Source: Flavobacteriales bacterium UBA1937 (GTDB taxonomy: Bacteria; Bacteroidota; Bacteroidia; Flavobacteriales; Weeksellaceae). Taken from it: 30,165 nucleotides of DNA. The position numbers and the translations under genes are program-made. Under the pieces are notes generated by a model. It was not told the DNA's origin. It searched no databases and saw only the letters and a program-made list of their open reading frames with translations. The stretch's first letter is position 1. Each line of letters starts with the position of its first letter. Below, piece after piece: positions 16,208 through 23,341 of the stretch. Location of the stretch: assembly GCA_002337005.1 (NCBI GenBank), contig DDFD01000017.1, positions 2,558 to 32,722 on the forward strand, written 5' to 3'.

Positions 16208-17392
16208 TTATTTTAAAATTTCGTTTAAAGCTTTATTTAATTTAATCAAATCTTCATTAATGACTTGTGCAGAAGGATTTAATGATTTTTTAATTAAAAT
16301 AACGGCTTCATTTATTTTTTCAGGAGATTTCCCTGTTTTTAGTTGTAATTTTTTCTCAAATTCTTCGTCTAAATTCTGAGTATCGATTAAAAGTTCAGTT
16401 CTTACTCTGCTCAAAAAATACTGTGACTTTTTTGCCATCATATCGTGAAAGTCTCCTTCTTGCATATATAAATTCCCGATGGTTCTTATAAATTCTATAG
16501 ATTTATTTTTAAGAGGCTCTATGATTGGGACGATTCTTTGTCTTCGCTTTGCATTAAAAATAATGAAAAGCAGAATCGAAAATACAAAAATATACCACGC
16601 ATTTCGTAAACCTGGTTTAGACAAAATAAAGTCTAAAAAAGGAAACCACGATGACGATTTTTCTCGGTAAGCATTATGAAACCAATAGGTTTCTCTATCT
16701 GGTAAAAGCGAAAATACATCTTGAATATAATTCTGATTTTGCTTTTTTAAAATATGATAATTGGTAACAATTAGAGGTTCTGAGTGGAGATAAAAATGTC
16801 CTTTCCCGAAATTAACTTTAATAAAGTTAGCAGCAGAACCTATATCGAAATCTTCAGAAGTTTCATAATATTCTTCTCCTAAAATTTCAGTTTTATTAAG
16901 ATTCATCTTAGAAAAAATACCGTGAGCTTGGTCTTTATCAATCACCAAACTATCGTAAGGCACTTTTTCGTCAGTAAGATAGATGTTACTTTCTTCTCCG
17001 TAATTGAAATCTCGGTGTTCTATCTCTAAAGTATCTTGCAATTCTTGCGGAAATTCTTCTGCCAAAATCATAGCATCTGAACCTTTAGAAACTTGATTGA
17101 GGATTTTTCCCCAAGAAAGCGCATCAAGCTCAGATTCAATAATTAAAATATTATGTGGTTTTAGATTTTTCTTTTTTTCATAAAAAGCATAAGGCGATTT
17201 TTCTATGCTTTCTATTTTATTTTTGAAAAGTGTTTTAAATTCTTTATTAAAAACAAACAAACCATAAGGTGATTTTTCTGTGGTAGAAAAATTCTTGTCC
17301 CAACTTATTTCTCTCTCGCTGCTAAGATTGATAAGCACAATCAGCAAAAAGAGCACAAATAAAATGATTCCTATGGTTTTGTAGTTTTTCAT
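16208..17392 (-). CDS. DUF4350 domain-containing membrane protein
   Basis: This 394-residue protein has an N-terminal membrane segment (IGIILFVLFLLIVLINL, about 7-23), a large extracytoplasmic domain (about 25-260) and a second membrane segment (NAWYIFVFSILLFIIFN, about 263-280), then a cytosolic C-terminal domain. The first domain includes ISWDKNFSTTEKSPYGLFVF, typical of DUF4350, which is related to the GATase1-like fold; enzymatic activity is not established. The ATG immediately follows the TAA of the DUF4129 gene (zero spacing), so the two are co-transcribed and probably coupled. In Bacteroidota and Actinobacteria DUF4350 proteins typically neighbour MoxR ATPases, as here, suggesting a membrane client or adaptor. 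Confidence 0.85.
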   Translation of the reverse strand: MKNYKTIGIILFVLFLLIVLINLSSEREISWDKNFSTTEKSPYGLFVFNKEFKTLFKNKIESIEKSPYAFYEKKKNLKPHNILIIESELDALSWGKILNQVSKGSDAMILAEEFPQELQDTLEIEHRDFNYGEESNIYLTDEKVPYDSLVIDKDQAHGIFSKMNLNKTEILGEEYYETSEDFDIGSAANFIKVNFGKGHFYLHSEPLIVTNYHILKKQNQNYIQDVFSLLPDRETYWFHNAYREKSSSWFPFLDFILSKPGLRNAWYIFVFSILLFIIFNAKRRQRIVPIIEPLKNKSIEFIRTIGNLYMQEGDFHDMMAKKSQYFLSRVRTELLIDTQNLDEEFEKKLQLKTGKSPEKINEAVILIKKSLNPSAQVINEDLIKLNKALNEILK

Positions 17393-18154
17393 TTAAATAT
17401 TCGCTTCAAATTTCTTTTTTAATTGTAGATAAGCTTCTTCATTGATTTTGAATTCTCCGTACCAAACGTATTCAAAAATGTAAAGCAATTCTGCAAAATT
17501 GGTTTTAGAAGATTCGGATTTTAATTCTTTTAAATAATCGTGATTGGTTTTTTCGGTATTCCAATCTATTTGTTTTTTGTCTGAAAGTTTTTTCAAAACA
17601 TTCAAAAATTGGTATCGAATTGCCGAACGAAAATCTTTATTTTTCTCCGCATTCATTAATTTTTCTCTAAAATCTATTTCGTGGATATTTTCTATAATTT
17701 CCTCGTCTTCGATAGAAATTGTCTTCTTGTTTTTACGGAAAAGGAAGTTTCCTTCTTTAGAAATAAAATAACTGATGAGGATGTACAACACAAATCCTAG
17801 AACCAAAAAGCCAAAGATTTTTAAGAAAACTCCTGCCCAAAATCCATCTTGATTCCCAAATAAATCTCTTAACCATTTTCCTAAACCATCCCAACCTGTT
17901 TCTTTGGGTTTTGAAGTGGTATAATTAAAATCGTCTGATTGGTATTTTTTTCTGAAATCGTCTTTAAATTTTCTGTTGTAATGAGGATTATCTGTATTAT
18001 AACCAGACCTAATCACAGAATCTACCACCTTTGCATCATTATAGGTTTTTTGATAAGCGGAATCTGATTCTAATACTTGATTATAATTTTCCTGAGCTTC
18101 ACCAAAAGTAAAACTTAAAAAAACAATTAAAAAAGTGTAGAATCTGCGAGTCAT
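17393..18154 (-). CDS. DUF4129 domain-containing membrane protein
   Basis: This 253-residue protein has a signal peptide (RRFYTFLIVFLSFTFGEAQ), a periplasmic linker rich in Asp, Lys and Tyr (about 20-95), one membrane helix (about 112-132, FLVLGFVLYILISYFI) and a cytosolic DUF4129 domain. The domain is recognised by AIRYQFLNVLKKLSDKKQIDW and LLYIFEYVWYGEF. In other bacteria this domain is found at the end of transglutaminase-like membrane proteins and in MoxR operons; its own activity is unknown. It follows the SpoIIM gene by 13 bp and abuts the DUF4350 gene. Confidence 0.87.
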   Translation of the reverse strand: MTRRFYTFLIVFLSFTFGEAQENYNQVLESDSAYQKTYNDAKVVDSVIRSGYNTDNPHYNRKFKDDFRKKYQSDDFNYTTSKPKETGWDGLGKWLRDLFGNQDGFWAGVFLKIFGFLVLGFVLYILISYFISKEGNFLFRKNKKTISIEDEEIIENIHEIDFREKLMNAEKNKDFRSAIRYQFLNVLKKLSDKKQIDWNTEKTNHDYLKELKSESSKTNFAELLYIFEYVWYGEFKINEEAYLQLKKKFEANI

Positions 18155-18167
18155 TAGTTTAAAAAAA

Positions 18168-19142
18168 TCAAATAGAATGATGGTTTCTTAGTTTTTTGTT
18201 GACGATAAAAGGATAATAAATATAGTAATAACTGATGATAAATAGCGTCCCAAAGATAATAAAAAGGTTGATTCCTAAATTCATTTTCAGCGCATATCTG
18301 GTTACATAACCTTCTAAAATTCCTGCAAAAATGGTAAAAGGAACCGTGCTTAGAAATATCTTGAAACTATCTTTAAAACCTCTTTTAAAAGAATTAATTC
18401 TAGAAAAAGTTTTCGGAAAAAGAATAGAAGCTCCTAAAACCAAACCTGCCATTGTTTCTATCACCATAGAAAAAATCTCGAAAACACCGTGAACCCATAT
18501 TCCTCTTGCACTTTGTCCTAAAACACCTTGTGTTAGAAAAAAATATTGAAAAGAACCTACCATTATGCTATTAAACATTGCAAAAAGCACCGTCCCTATT
18601 CCTGCAAAAAGTCCATAAATATAGAGTTTGAGCCCTACCATTAAATTATTTTGGATAATATACAAAGTACTTCCCCAGTTAGAACCACTTTCATAAACAC
18701 CAATCGGATTACCTTTTTTAATGTTTTCAATCGTCATATTTACATAATCTTCACCTAGAATCATCGTTACAAAATCTTTGTCGTAATGTGATGAAACAAC
18801 GCCAATCAAAATAAAAATAGTAAACAAACTGAATGCAAAAAAAAGATACTTTCTGTAATGATATACCAACAGCGGAACTTCTGTCTTAAAGAAATACAAA
18901 AATCTATTTTCCTCTACTCTTTTGGTCTTATAAATTTTCTGGAAAATAAGCGTAGAAAGGTGATTAAGATAAACCGTGGTTTTACTTTTTGGGTAATAGG
19001 TCTTGGCAAAAGACAAATCATTAACAAGGTTAATGTATAGAGACGACAATTCATCAGGATTTTTTTTCAATTTTCCTGAAATTACGTGCTCAATTCCCAA
19101 CCATTTTTCTTTATTTTGCTTAATAAAAGCTACCTCTCTCAT
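18168..19142 (-). CDS. Stage II sporulation protein M (SpoIIM)-like membrane protein
   Basis: This 324-residue protein starts MREVAFIKQNKEKW, the usual opening of Bacteroidota SpoIIM-domain proteins. The cytosolic first 100 residues (including LSFAKTYYPKS) are followed by about five membrane segments beginning near 104 (YLFFAFSLFTIFILIGVVS). The conserved HGVFEIFSMVIETMAG segment lies near 219-234. SpoIIM in Bacillus takes part in engulfment through a peptidoglycan-remodelling complex; this organism is not a spore former, so a cell-envelope or membrane-protein role is inferred. It is the first gene of the minus-strand set with DUF4129, DUF4350 and MoxR. Only 25 bp separate it from the divergent RDD gene, so at least one promoter must overlap coding sequence. 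Confidence 0.88.
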   Translation of the reverse strand: MREVAFIKQNKEKWLGIEHVISGKLKKNPDELSSLYINLVNDLSFAKTYYPKSKTTVYLNHLSTLIFQKIYKTKRVEENRFLYFFKTEVPLLVYHYRKYLFFAFSLFTIFILIGVVSSHYDKDFVTMILGEDYVNMTIENIKKGNPIGVYESGSNWGSTLYIIQNNLMVGLKLYIYGLFAGIGTVLFAMFNSIMVGSFQYFFLTQGVLGQSARGIWVHGVFEIFSMVIETMAGLVLGASILFPKTFSRINSFKRGFKDSFKIFLSTVPFTIFAGILEGYVTRYALKMNLGINLFIIFGTLFIISYYYIYYPFIVNKKLRNHHSI

Positions 19143-19167
19143 AATCTATTGCTAAAATAATAAAAAA

Positions 19168-19917
19168 ATGGCTCAAATTGACATCAATACTTCACAAAAT
19201 GTAAATTTAACCTTTACAACCGCCAATATTGGCGAAAGATTTTTAGCTTTTGTAGTAGATAACATCATTAAAATTGTATTTTTCTATATTCTAGTCTATC
19301 TTTTAGAAGACGCTCTTAACCTTAGAGCCTATGTTGCAAATTGGGACAGTTTCTCTCTGGAAGGACTTAATGTAATCGTAGGACTGCCTCTGCTTTTTTA
19401 CACATTAGTTTTCGAAAGTTTAATGGAAGGACAAACTCCTGGTAAAAAACTCCTTAAAATAAAAGTAGTGAAAATTGATGGATTTCAGGCGAGTTTTCCA
19501 GATTATTTAATTCGTTGGGTTTTTAGAATGGTAGATTTAGGATTGTTTTTCATTCCAGGCTTCATCAGTATGATTGTCACCAAAACCAACTCTAGGCTAG
19601 GAGACATCGCTTCCGGAACCGCCGTTATTTCTCTTAAAAACAACATCAATATTTCGCATACTATTTTAGAAAAAATTAGCAATGATTATGTTCCTACGTT
19701 CCCTCAGGTAATTTCTCTTACCGATAATGACGTGAGAATTATCAAAGAAAATTTTGTAAAAGCCAAAGAATCTCAAGACAAAAAAATCATCTCAAAATTA
19801 GCCAATAAAATTCTAGAAATTTTAAAACTTAATAGAGACGACATCCCTCTCACCGAAAGTAAATTCATAGACACTATCATAAAAGATTATAATTTCTATA
19901 CAGGTAAAGACGTTTAA
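19168..19917 (+). CDS. RDD family membrane protein
   Basis: This 249-residue inner-membrane protein contains an RDD domain in its first ~150 residues, marked by IGERFLAFVVDNIIKIV (conserved Arg and Asp), GQTPGKKLLKIKVVKIDG and RWVFRMVDLG, with three hydrophobic segments. The C-terminal ~95 residues (from SLKNNINISHTIL) form a polar cytosolic extension not found in minimal RDD proteins. RDD proteins have been linked to transport in some bacteria, but the role here is unknown. It is divergent from SpoIIM across 25 bp. An SpoIIM/RDD pair next to MoxR is seen in distant bacteria, so functional linkage is likely. Confidence 0.88.
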   Translation: MAQIDINTSQNVNLTFTTANIGERFLAFVVDNIIKIVFFYILVYLLEDALNLRAYVANWDSFSLEGLNVIVGLPLLFYTLVFESLMEGQTPGKKLLKIKVVKIDGFQASFPDYLIRWVFRMVDLGLFFIPGFISMIVTKTNSRLGDIASGTAVISLKNNINISHTILEKISNDYVPTFPQVISLTDNDVRIIKENFVKAKESQDKKIISKLANKILEILKLNRDDIPLTESKFIDTIIKDYNFYTGKDV

Positions 19918-19922
19918 TTTTT

Positions 19923-20026
19923 GGGCAGCTATTTCCGACCTCCGTCCCCCGCTTTTTTGTAAATTTACCAAAGCTCAATCCCTTAAAAATTTACAAAAAG
20001 AGCTCCACTCAGGTCTGGGTTGCACC
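19923..20026. repeat. Intergenic palindromic element
   Basis: The 140-bp gap between the RDD and acetyltransferase genes holds an element starting GGGCAGCTATTTCCG and ending GGGTTGCACC. It includes a perfect 13-bp inverted repeat (19954-19966 with 19987-19999, TTTTTGTAAATTT) around a 20-nt centre. It is less AT-rich than the flanks and encodes nothing. From memory, elements with this layout recur in Flavobacteriia intergenic regions; it looks like a dispersed non-autonomous repeat. Confidence 0.65.
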
Positions 20027-20057
20027 ATTCAACCAGTAATCACTAAAATCATAAAAA

Positions 20058-20351
20058 ATGAATACATCCTTTGAAAATCACAAAAACAGAAACGGCGGTT
20101 TCATCTCTCTTAAAAATGAAACCGAAGAAATTGGCAGAGCTACTTATACCATTTCCCCCGAAAATAATTTATTAATTATTTCTTACGTAATGGTATATCC
20201 CAAATTTGGCGGACAAGGTTTCGGAAAAAAATTAGTAGAAGAATCTATACAATTTGCCAGAGAAAACAATTGGCAAGTAAACCCGCATTGTTCTTATGCA
20301 CGTTCTGTAATGACGAGAATGCAAGACATAGAAGATGTTTTTTCAAAATAA
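20058..20351 (+). CDS. Small GNAT family N-acetyltransferase (YjdJ-like)
   Basis: This 97-residue, single-domain protein belongs to the short GNAT subgroup. The acetyl-CoA pyrophosphate loop is GGQGFGKKLVEES (about 55-67), preceded by the beta strand LLIISYVMVYPKF. The C-terminal HCSYARSVMTRM resembles the CxYxxxxxxR end of YjdJ/NATD1-like proteins, where the Cys is conserved. It transfers acetyl from acetyl-CoA to an unknown amine acceptor. It is monocistronic, placed after a palindromic element and before a bidirectional terminator. Confidence 0.88.
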   Translation: MNTSFENHKNRNGGFISLKNETEEIGRATYTISPENNLLIISYVMVYPKFGGQGFGKKLVEESIQFARENNWQVNPHCSYARSVMTRMQDIEDVFSK

Positions 20352-20379
20352 AAAAAGTCGCAAAAACTTGCGACTTTTT
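20352..20379. terminator. Bidirectional terminator between acetyltransferase and YebC genes
   Basis: A perfect 12-bp stem (20352-20363 with 20368-20379) with an AAAC loop has A-rich and T-rich flanks on opposite sides, so it can serve both convergent genes. Confidence 0.85.
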
Positions 20380-20383
20380 AGTT

Positions 20384-21124
20384 TTATAGAGAATCCATCA
20401 ATTCATCTGTAATTTCCATATTGTGGTAAACGTTTTGCACATCATCATCTTCTTCGAAACGATCTAGCATTTTCATATTTGCTTTAAACTGTTCCTCGCT
20501 TACTTCCTTTGTATTGTTGGCAATTCTTTGCAATTCTGCACTTTTAGCTTCAATGCCTAGTTCGTCTAATTTATGAGACATAGAACCAAAATCTTCAAAT
20601 GCAGTAGTAATCATCACTTCCTCTGCATCGCTATCAATTTCTTCTGCACCCCCATCAATCATTTCCATCTCAAAATCGTCCCAATCTATTTTGATTAAAG
20701 ATTTATCAATGGTAAATATTCCTTTTCTATCAAAAATAAAAGCTAATTCACCATTTTTACCAAGATTTCCATCAAATTTATTAAAAATTGCTCTTACATT
20801 AGCCACTGTTCTGGTAGGATTATTGGTAGTACATTCTACGAAAAATGCTACACCACCTTGTCCGTAACCTTCATAAGTAACCTCATCATAATGTTCAGCA
20901 TCTGCACCAGAAGCTTTCTTTATTGCTCTTTCTACATTATCTTTAGGCATATTAGCACCTTTAGCATTTTGAATGCATCTTCTAAGAGCAGGGTTAGATT
21001 CAGGATCAGGACCGCCAGCTTTTACAGCGATAGCGATATCTTTCCCAATTTTTGAAAAAGTTTTGGCCATTTTATCCCAACGAGCCATCTTTGAAGCTTT
21101 TCTATATTCGAATGCGCGTCCCAT
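20384..21124 (-). CDS. YebC/PmpR family protein
   Basis: YebC/PmpR proteins (TACO1 in mitochondria) were first described as transcription regulators, and more recent work places some of them on the ribosome, relieving stalls at proline-rich tracts. I place the start at the ATG at 21124, giving MGRAFEYRKASKMARWDKM, the conserved N-terminus and 246 residues. An upstream in-frame ATG at 21154 would add 10 residues (MYFCIRKFII) but lies before the -7 promoter box at 21144-21151. Motifs include KAGGPDPESNPALRR, NMPKDNVERAIKKA, YEGYGQGGVAFFVE and TNNPTRTVANVR. The acidic C-terminal part is usual. A terminator shared with the convergent acetyltransferase gene lies 4 bp beyond the stop. Confidence 0.96.
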   Translation of the reverse strand: MGRAFEYRKASKMARWDKMAKTFSKIGKDIAIAVKAGGPDPESNPALRRCIQNAKGANMPKDNVERAIKKASGADAEHYDEVTYEGYGQGGVAFFVECTTNNPTRTVANVRAIFNKFDGNLGKNGELAFIFDRKGIFTIDKSLIKIDWDDFEMEMIDGGAEEIDSDAEEVMITTAFEDFGSMSHKLDELGIEAKSAELQRIANNTKEVSEEQFKANMKMLDRFEEDDDVQNVYHNMEITDELMDSL

Positions 21125-21143
21125 AATTATAAATTTACGAATG

Positions 21144-21151
21144 CAAAAATA
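21144..21151 (-). promoter_or_regulatory. -7 promoter element for the YebC gene
   Basis: On the minus strand TATTTTTG matches TAnnTTTG. It lies 19 bp before the ATG at 21124, giving a leader of about 13 nt, and directly follows the T-run of the OmpA terminator. Confidence 0.6.
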
Positions 21152-21168
21152 CAAAATTTAACACAAAA

Positions 21169-21194
21169 AAACACCCTCAAAATTGAGGGTGTTT
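21169..21194 (-). terminator. Terminator of the OmpA-family gene
   Basis: A 12-bp stem (21169-21180 with 21183-21194) is followed on the minus strand by a run of Ts, 22 bp after the OmpA-family stop codon. Confidence 0.8.
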
Positions 21195-21215
21195 AAATTT
21201 ATTTAGAAATATTAA

Positions 21216-22640
21216 TTATTTCTTTTTTGCTTTTTTAGCTGGAGCTTTTTTAACTGGAGCTGGCACATCATTTTTAGCAGTAGAATCCCACTCTGCACCA
21301 GTAACATATTTCACTTCAACTTTTCTATCTACCAATCTTTCTGCATCAGTTGCTGTAACTGGCATTGTAGCTTCAGCAGAACCAACACCTTTAGATTTTA
21401 ATGCATCTGCACTTACTCCTCTAGCTTCTAATGCAGCAACTACAGCAGCTGCTCTTTCTCTAGAAAGTTTTAAGTTTACAGCATCACTACCTTTTTTATC
21501 TGTATGACCTACTAATAGATAAGTGCCACCATCAGTTTTGATAAGATTAGCAGCAGCATCTAATTTTGCAGTAGATTCTGGTCTTAATGTAGCTTTACCA
21601 AAGTTAAATAAGATATCTTTTAGTTCTGCACTAGTTTCCTTAGCTGTCTCTTCTTTTGGTTTAGGACAACCATTGTATTTAGCTAAACCTGCTACATTAG
21701 GACAAGCATCATCTTTATCTAAGATACCATCACCATCTGTATCTGGCCAAGGACAACCTTTGTTTTCTGCAGGACCTGCAACTGAAGGACAAGCGTCATC
21801 TTTATCTAATACACCATCACCATCTGTATCTGGCCAAGGGCAACCGTTGTTTTCAACTGGACCTGCAACTTCAGGACAGTTATCATCTTTATCTGCAATA
21901 CCATCACCATCAGTGTCAGGACAACCTTGGAATTGAGCTAAACCTGGTACATCTGGACATGCATCATCTTTATCTTTGATACCGTCTTTATCTCTATCAT
22001 TATTACCAAATCTAAACAAGATAGAAGCACCTGCTTGCCAGAAATTAACTTTAGTAGATTTATCAACAGGAGTTGAAACATAGTCTCCTTGTAAATTTAA
22101 ACCGAAGTTTTTAGTTAACCAAAAGTTAGCACCAACACCAGTAGCAACAGTAAAGTGATTTGCTTTAATTAAATCACCATCACTATTTACAGCACCTGTA
22201 CCTTCATAGTCATGTCTTAGGTAGTTAGCACCTACTCTTAAATATGGATCAAACCAAGATTCTTCATTCCAAAAGCTAGCTAGTTTGAATTGTAAACCAA
22301 GACCAGTTTGTAAAAAGAATTCTTTACCCATTCCAATTTTCTTGTTATCTACGTTACCAACAGTAGTTTGCCAGTCTAAAACAAAATATTTGTTTAAGTT
22401 TCTAGCAACTGTTAATTTAGATAGAGGTGGAGTGATAGTAAAGTTGTTAATTTTATAAAGATCCCCACCATTACCACCGAAAGCAGTAGAGAAAACATCT
22501 CCAATCTTGCCACCAGCAGCAACGTGATTTTCTCCGTGTGCACCAACTCCAATAACCCAAGGGTTAGAAGTGGTCTGAGCGAAAGCAGTAGAGGCAAATG
22601 ATAATGCCAATGCTGTAATTCCTAATTTTAGATTTTTCAT
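21216..22640 (-). CDS. OmpA family protein with thrombospondin type 3 repeats
   Basis: This 474-residue outer-membrane protein is probably an abundant P60/OprF-type anchor between outer membrane and peptidoglycan. It has a signal peptide (MKNLKLGITALALSFASTAF, cut before Q22), an N-terminal beta-barrel (about 23-212), a calcium-binding thrombospondin type 3 region (216-326, five DxDxDG/CP units), and a C-terminal OmpA/Pal domain (about 336-446). The domain keeps the peptidoglycan-binding Asp (VGHTD, D381) and Arg (LSRERA, R396). A flexible Ala/Lys/Pro-rich tail ends KKAPAKKAKKK. The gene is monocistronic, with a promoter and terminator of its own. Confidence 0.95.
   Translation of the reverse strand: MKNLKLGITALALSFASTAFAQTTSNPWVIGVGAHGENHVAAGGKIGDVFSTAFGGNGGDLYKINNFTITPPLSKLTVARNLNKYFVLDWQTTVGNVDNKKIGMGKEFFLQTGLGLQFKLASFWNEESWFDPYLRVGANYLRHDYEGTGAVNSDGDLIKANHFTVATGVGANFWLTKNFGLNLQGDYVSTPVDKSTKVNFWQAGASILFRFGNNDRDKDGIKDKDDACPDVPGLAQFQGCPDTDGDGIADKDDNCPEVAGPVENNGCPWPDTDGDGVLDKDDACPSVAGPAENKGCPWPDTDGDGILDKDDACPNVAGLAKYNGCPKPKEETAKETSAELKDILFNFGKATLRPESTAKLDAAANLIKTDGGTYLLVGHTDKKGSDAVNLKLSRERAAAVVAALEARGVSADALKSKGVGSAEATMPVTATDAERLVDRKVEVKYVTGAEWDSTAKNDVPAPVKKAPAKKAKKK
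21663..21995 (-). repeat. Thrombospondin type 3 repeat tract in the OmpA-family gene
   Basis: The three clearest units begin DTDGDG at residues 242, 271 and 300; the first two have an 87-bp (29-residue) period, ending GCPWP. They are flanked by a diverged first unit (from 216) and a shortened last one (to 326). High DNA similarity between units makes unit number likely to vary between strains. Confidence 0.8.
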
Positions 22641-22669
22641 AGAATTAAATGATTAAATAATTGATAATG

Positions 22670-22701
22670 CAAAATAAAAACAAATTCTCGTCATAAACAA
22701 A
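22670..22701 (-). promoter_or_regulatory. Promoter of the OmpA-family gene
   Basis: On the minus strand a -33-like TTTG (22698-22701) is followed after 20 bp by TTATTTTG (22670-22677), one mismatch from TAnnTTTG. The predicted leader is about 24 nt. Confidence 0.5.
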
Positions 22702-22707
22702 GTTTTT

Positions 22708-23166
22708 TTAAACTTTCTTAAGAATTCTGTCTAAATTTCTTTTATTTTCTCTGTTTTTTATTGTTTCTCGTTTATCAAAAAGTTTTTTCCCTCTACCAAG
22801 AGCGATAATGAGTTTTGCTTTCCCTCTGTCATTGATAAATAATTTAAGCGGCACAACAGTATTCCCTACATCTTTTAGTTTTCTTTCCCATTTTTGCAAT
22901 TCTCTCTTGTGCAAAAGGAGTTTACGCTCTCTTTTTATCTTGTGATTATAGAATGTTCCTAATTTGTACTCATCTATGCTCATATTAATTACATATAACT
23001 CTCCATCAATAAATTGACAAAAACTTTCTGTAATAGATGCCTTAGAAGAGCGTAATGCTTTAATCTCAGTCCCAGTAAGAACAATACCCGCCTCTAACTG
23101 TTCGAGTATTTCATATTCGAATTTAGCCCTTTTATTTAGGATGTTTATTGTTTTTTCTATCTTCAT
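22708..23166 (-). CDS. smpB: SsrA-binding protein SmpB
   Basis: SmpB binds tmRNA and brings it to stalled ribosomes for trans-translation. I place the start at the ATG at 23166 (152 residues, MKIEKTINILNKRAKFEYE), because an upstream in-frame TTG at 23187 lies at the predicted transcription start. Visible family features are KRAKFEYEILEQLEAGIVL, GTEIKALRSSKASI, the RKLLLHKRELQKW segment, VPLKLFINDRGKAKL and the basic C-terminal tail (ALGRGKKLFDKRETIK) that enters the decoding centre. It is divergent from the ABC-F gene. The tmRNA gene itself is not in the window. Confidence 0.97.
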   Translation of the reverse strand: MKIEKTINILNKRAKFEYEILEQLEAGIVLTGTEIKALRSSKASITESFCQFIDGELYVINMSIDEYKLGTFYNHKIKRERKLLLHKRELQKWERKLKDVGNTVVPLKLFINDRGKAKLIIALGRGKKLFDKRETIKNRENKRNLDRILKKV

Positions 23167-23196
23167 AAACTCTACAGATTGAAGCAATTATTATTC

Positions 23197-23204
23197 CAAA
23201 TATA
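23197..23204 (-). promoter_or_regulatory. -7 promoter element for smpB
   Basis: On the minus strand TATATTTG matches TAnnTTTG, 30 bp before the ATG at 23166. This places transcription start near 23190 and excludes the upstream TTG at 23187 as an effective start. Confidence 0.55.
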
Positions 23205-23313
23205 TGAATTTTATTGGTGAAATTTTGTTTTTGTTGTTATCAAAATGATACTCAGAAAATTAAAATTTAATATTCATCTTAATTTTTGAAACTCATATCC
23301 CAAAATCTTTTCT

Positions 23314-23321
23314 TAATTTTG
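23314..23321 (+). promoter_or_regulatory. -7 promoter element for the ABC-F gene
   Basis: TAATTTTG matches TAnnTTTG, 20 bp before the ATG at 23342. A TTTG at 23285-23288 lies 25 bp upstream, longer than the usual spacing. The predicted leader is about 15 nt. Confidence 0.55.
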
Positions 23322-23341
23322 CGCCAAATTTACAAAACTTT

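Noticed and set aside
21523..21936. 137-codon plus-strand ORF opposite the OmpA-family gene
   Set aside because: It mirrors the thrombospondin type 3 repeats of a gene with clear domains. Its composition is a by-product of the repeated codons and it has no start signals.
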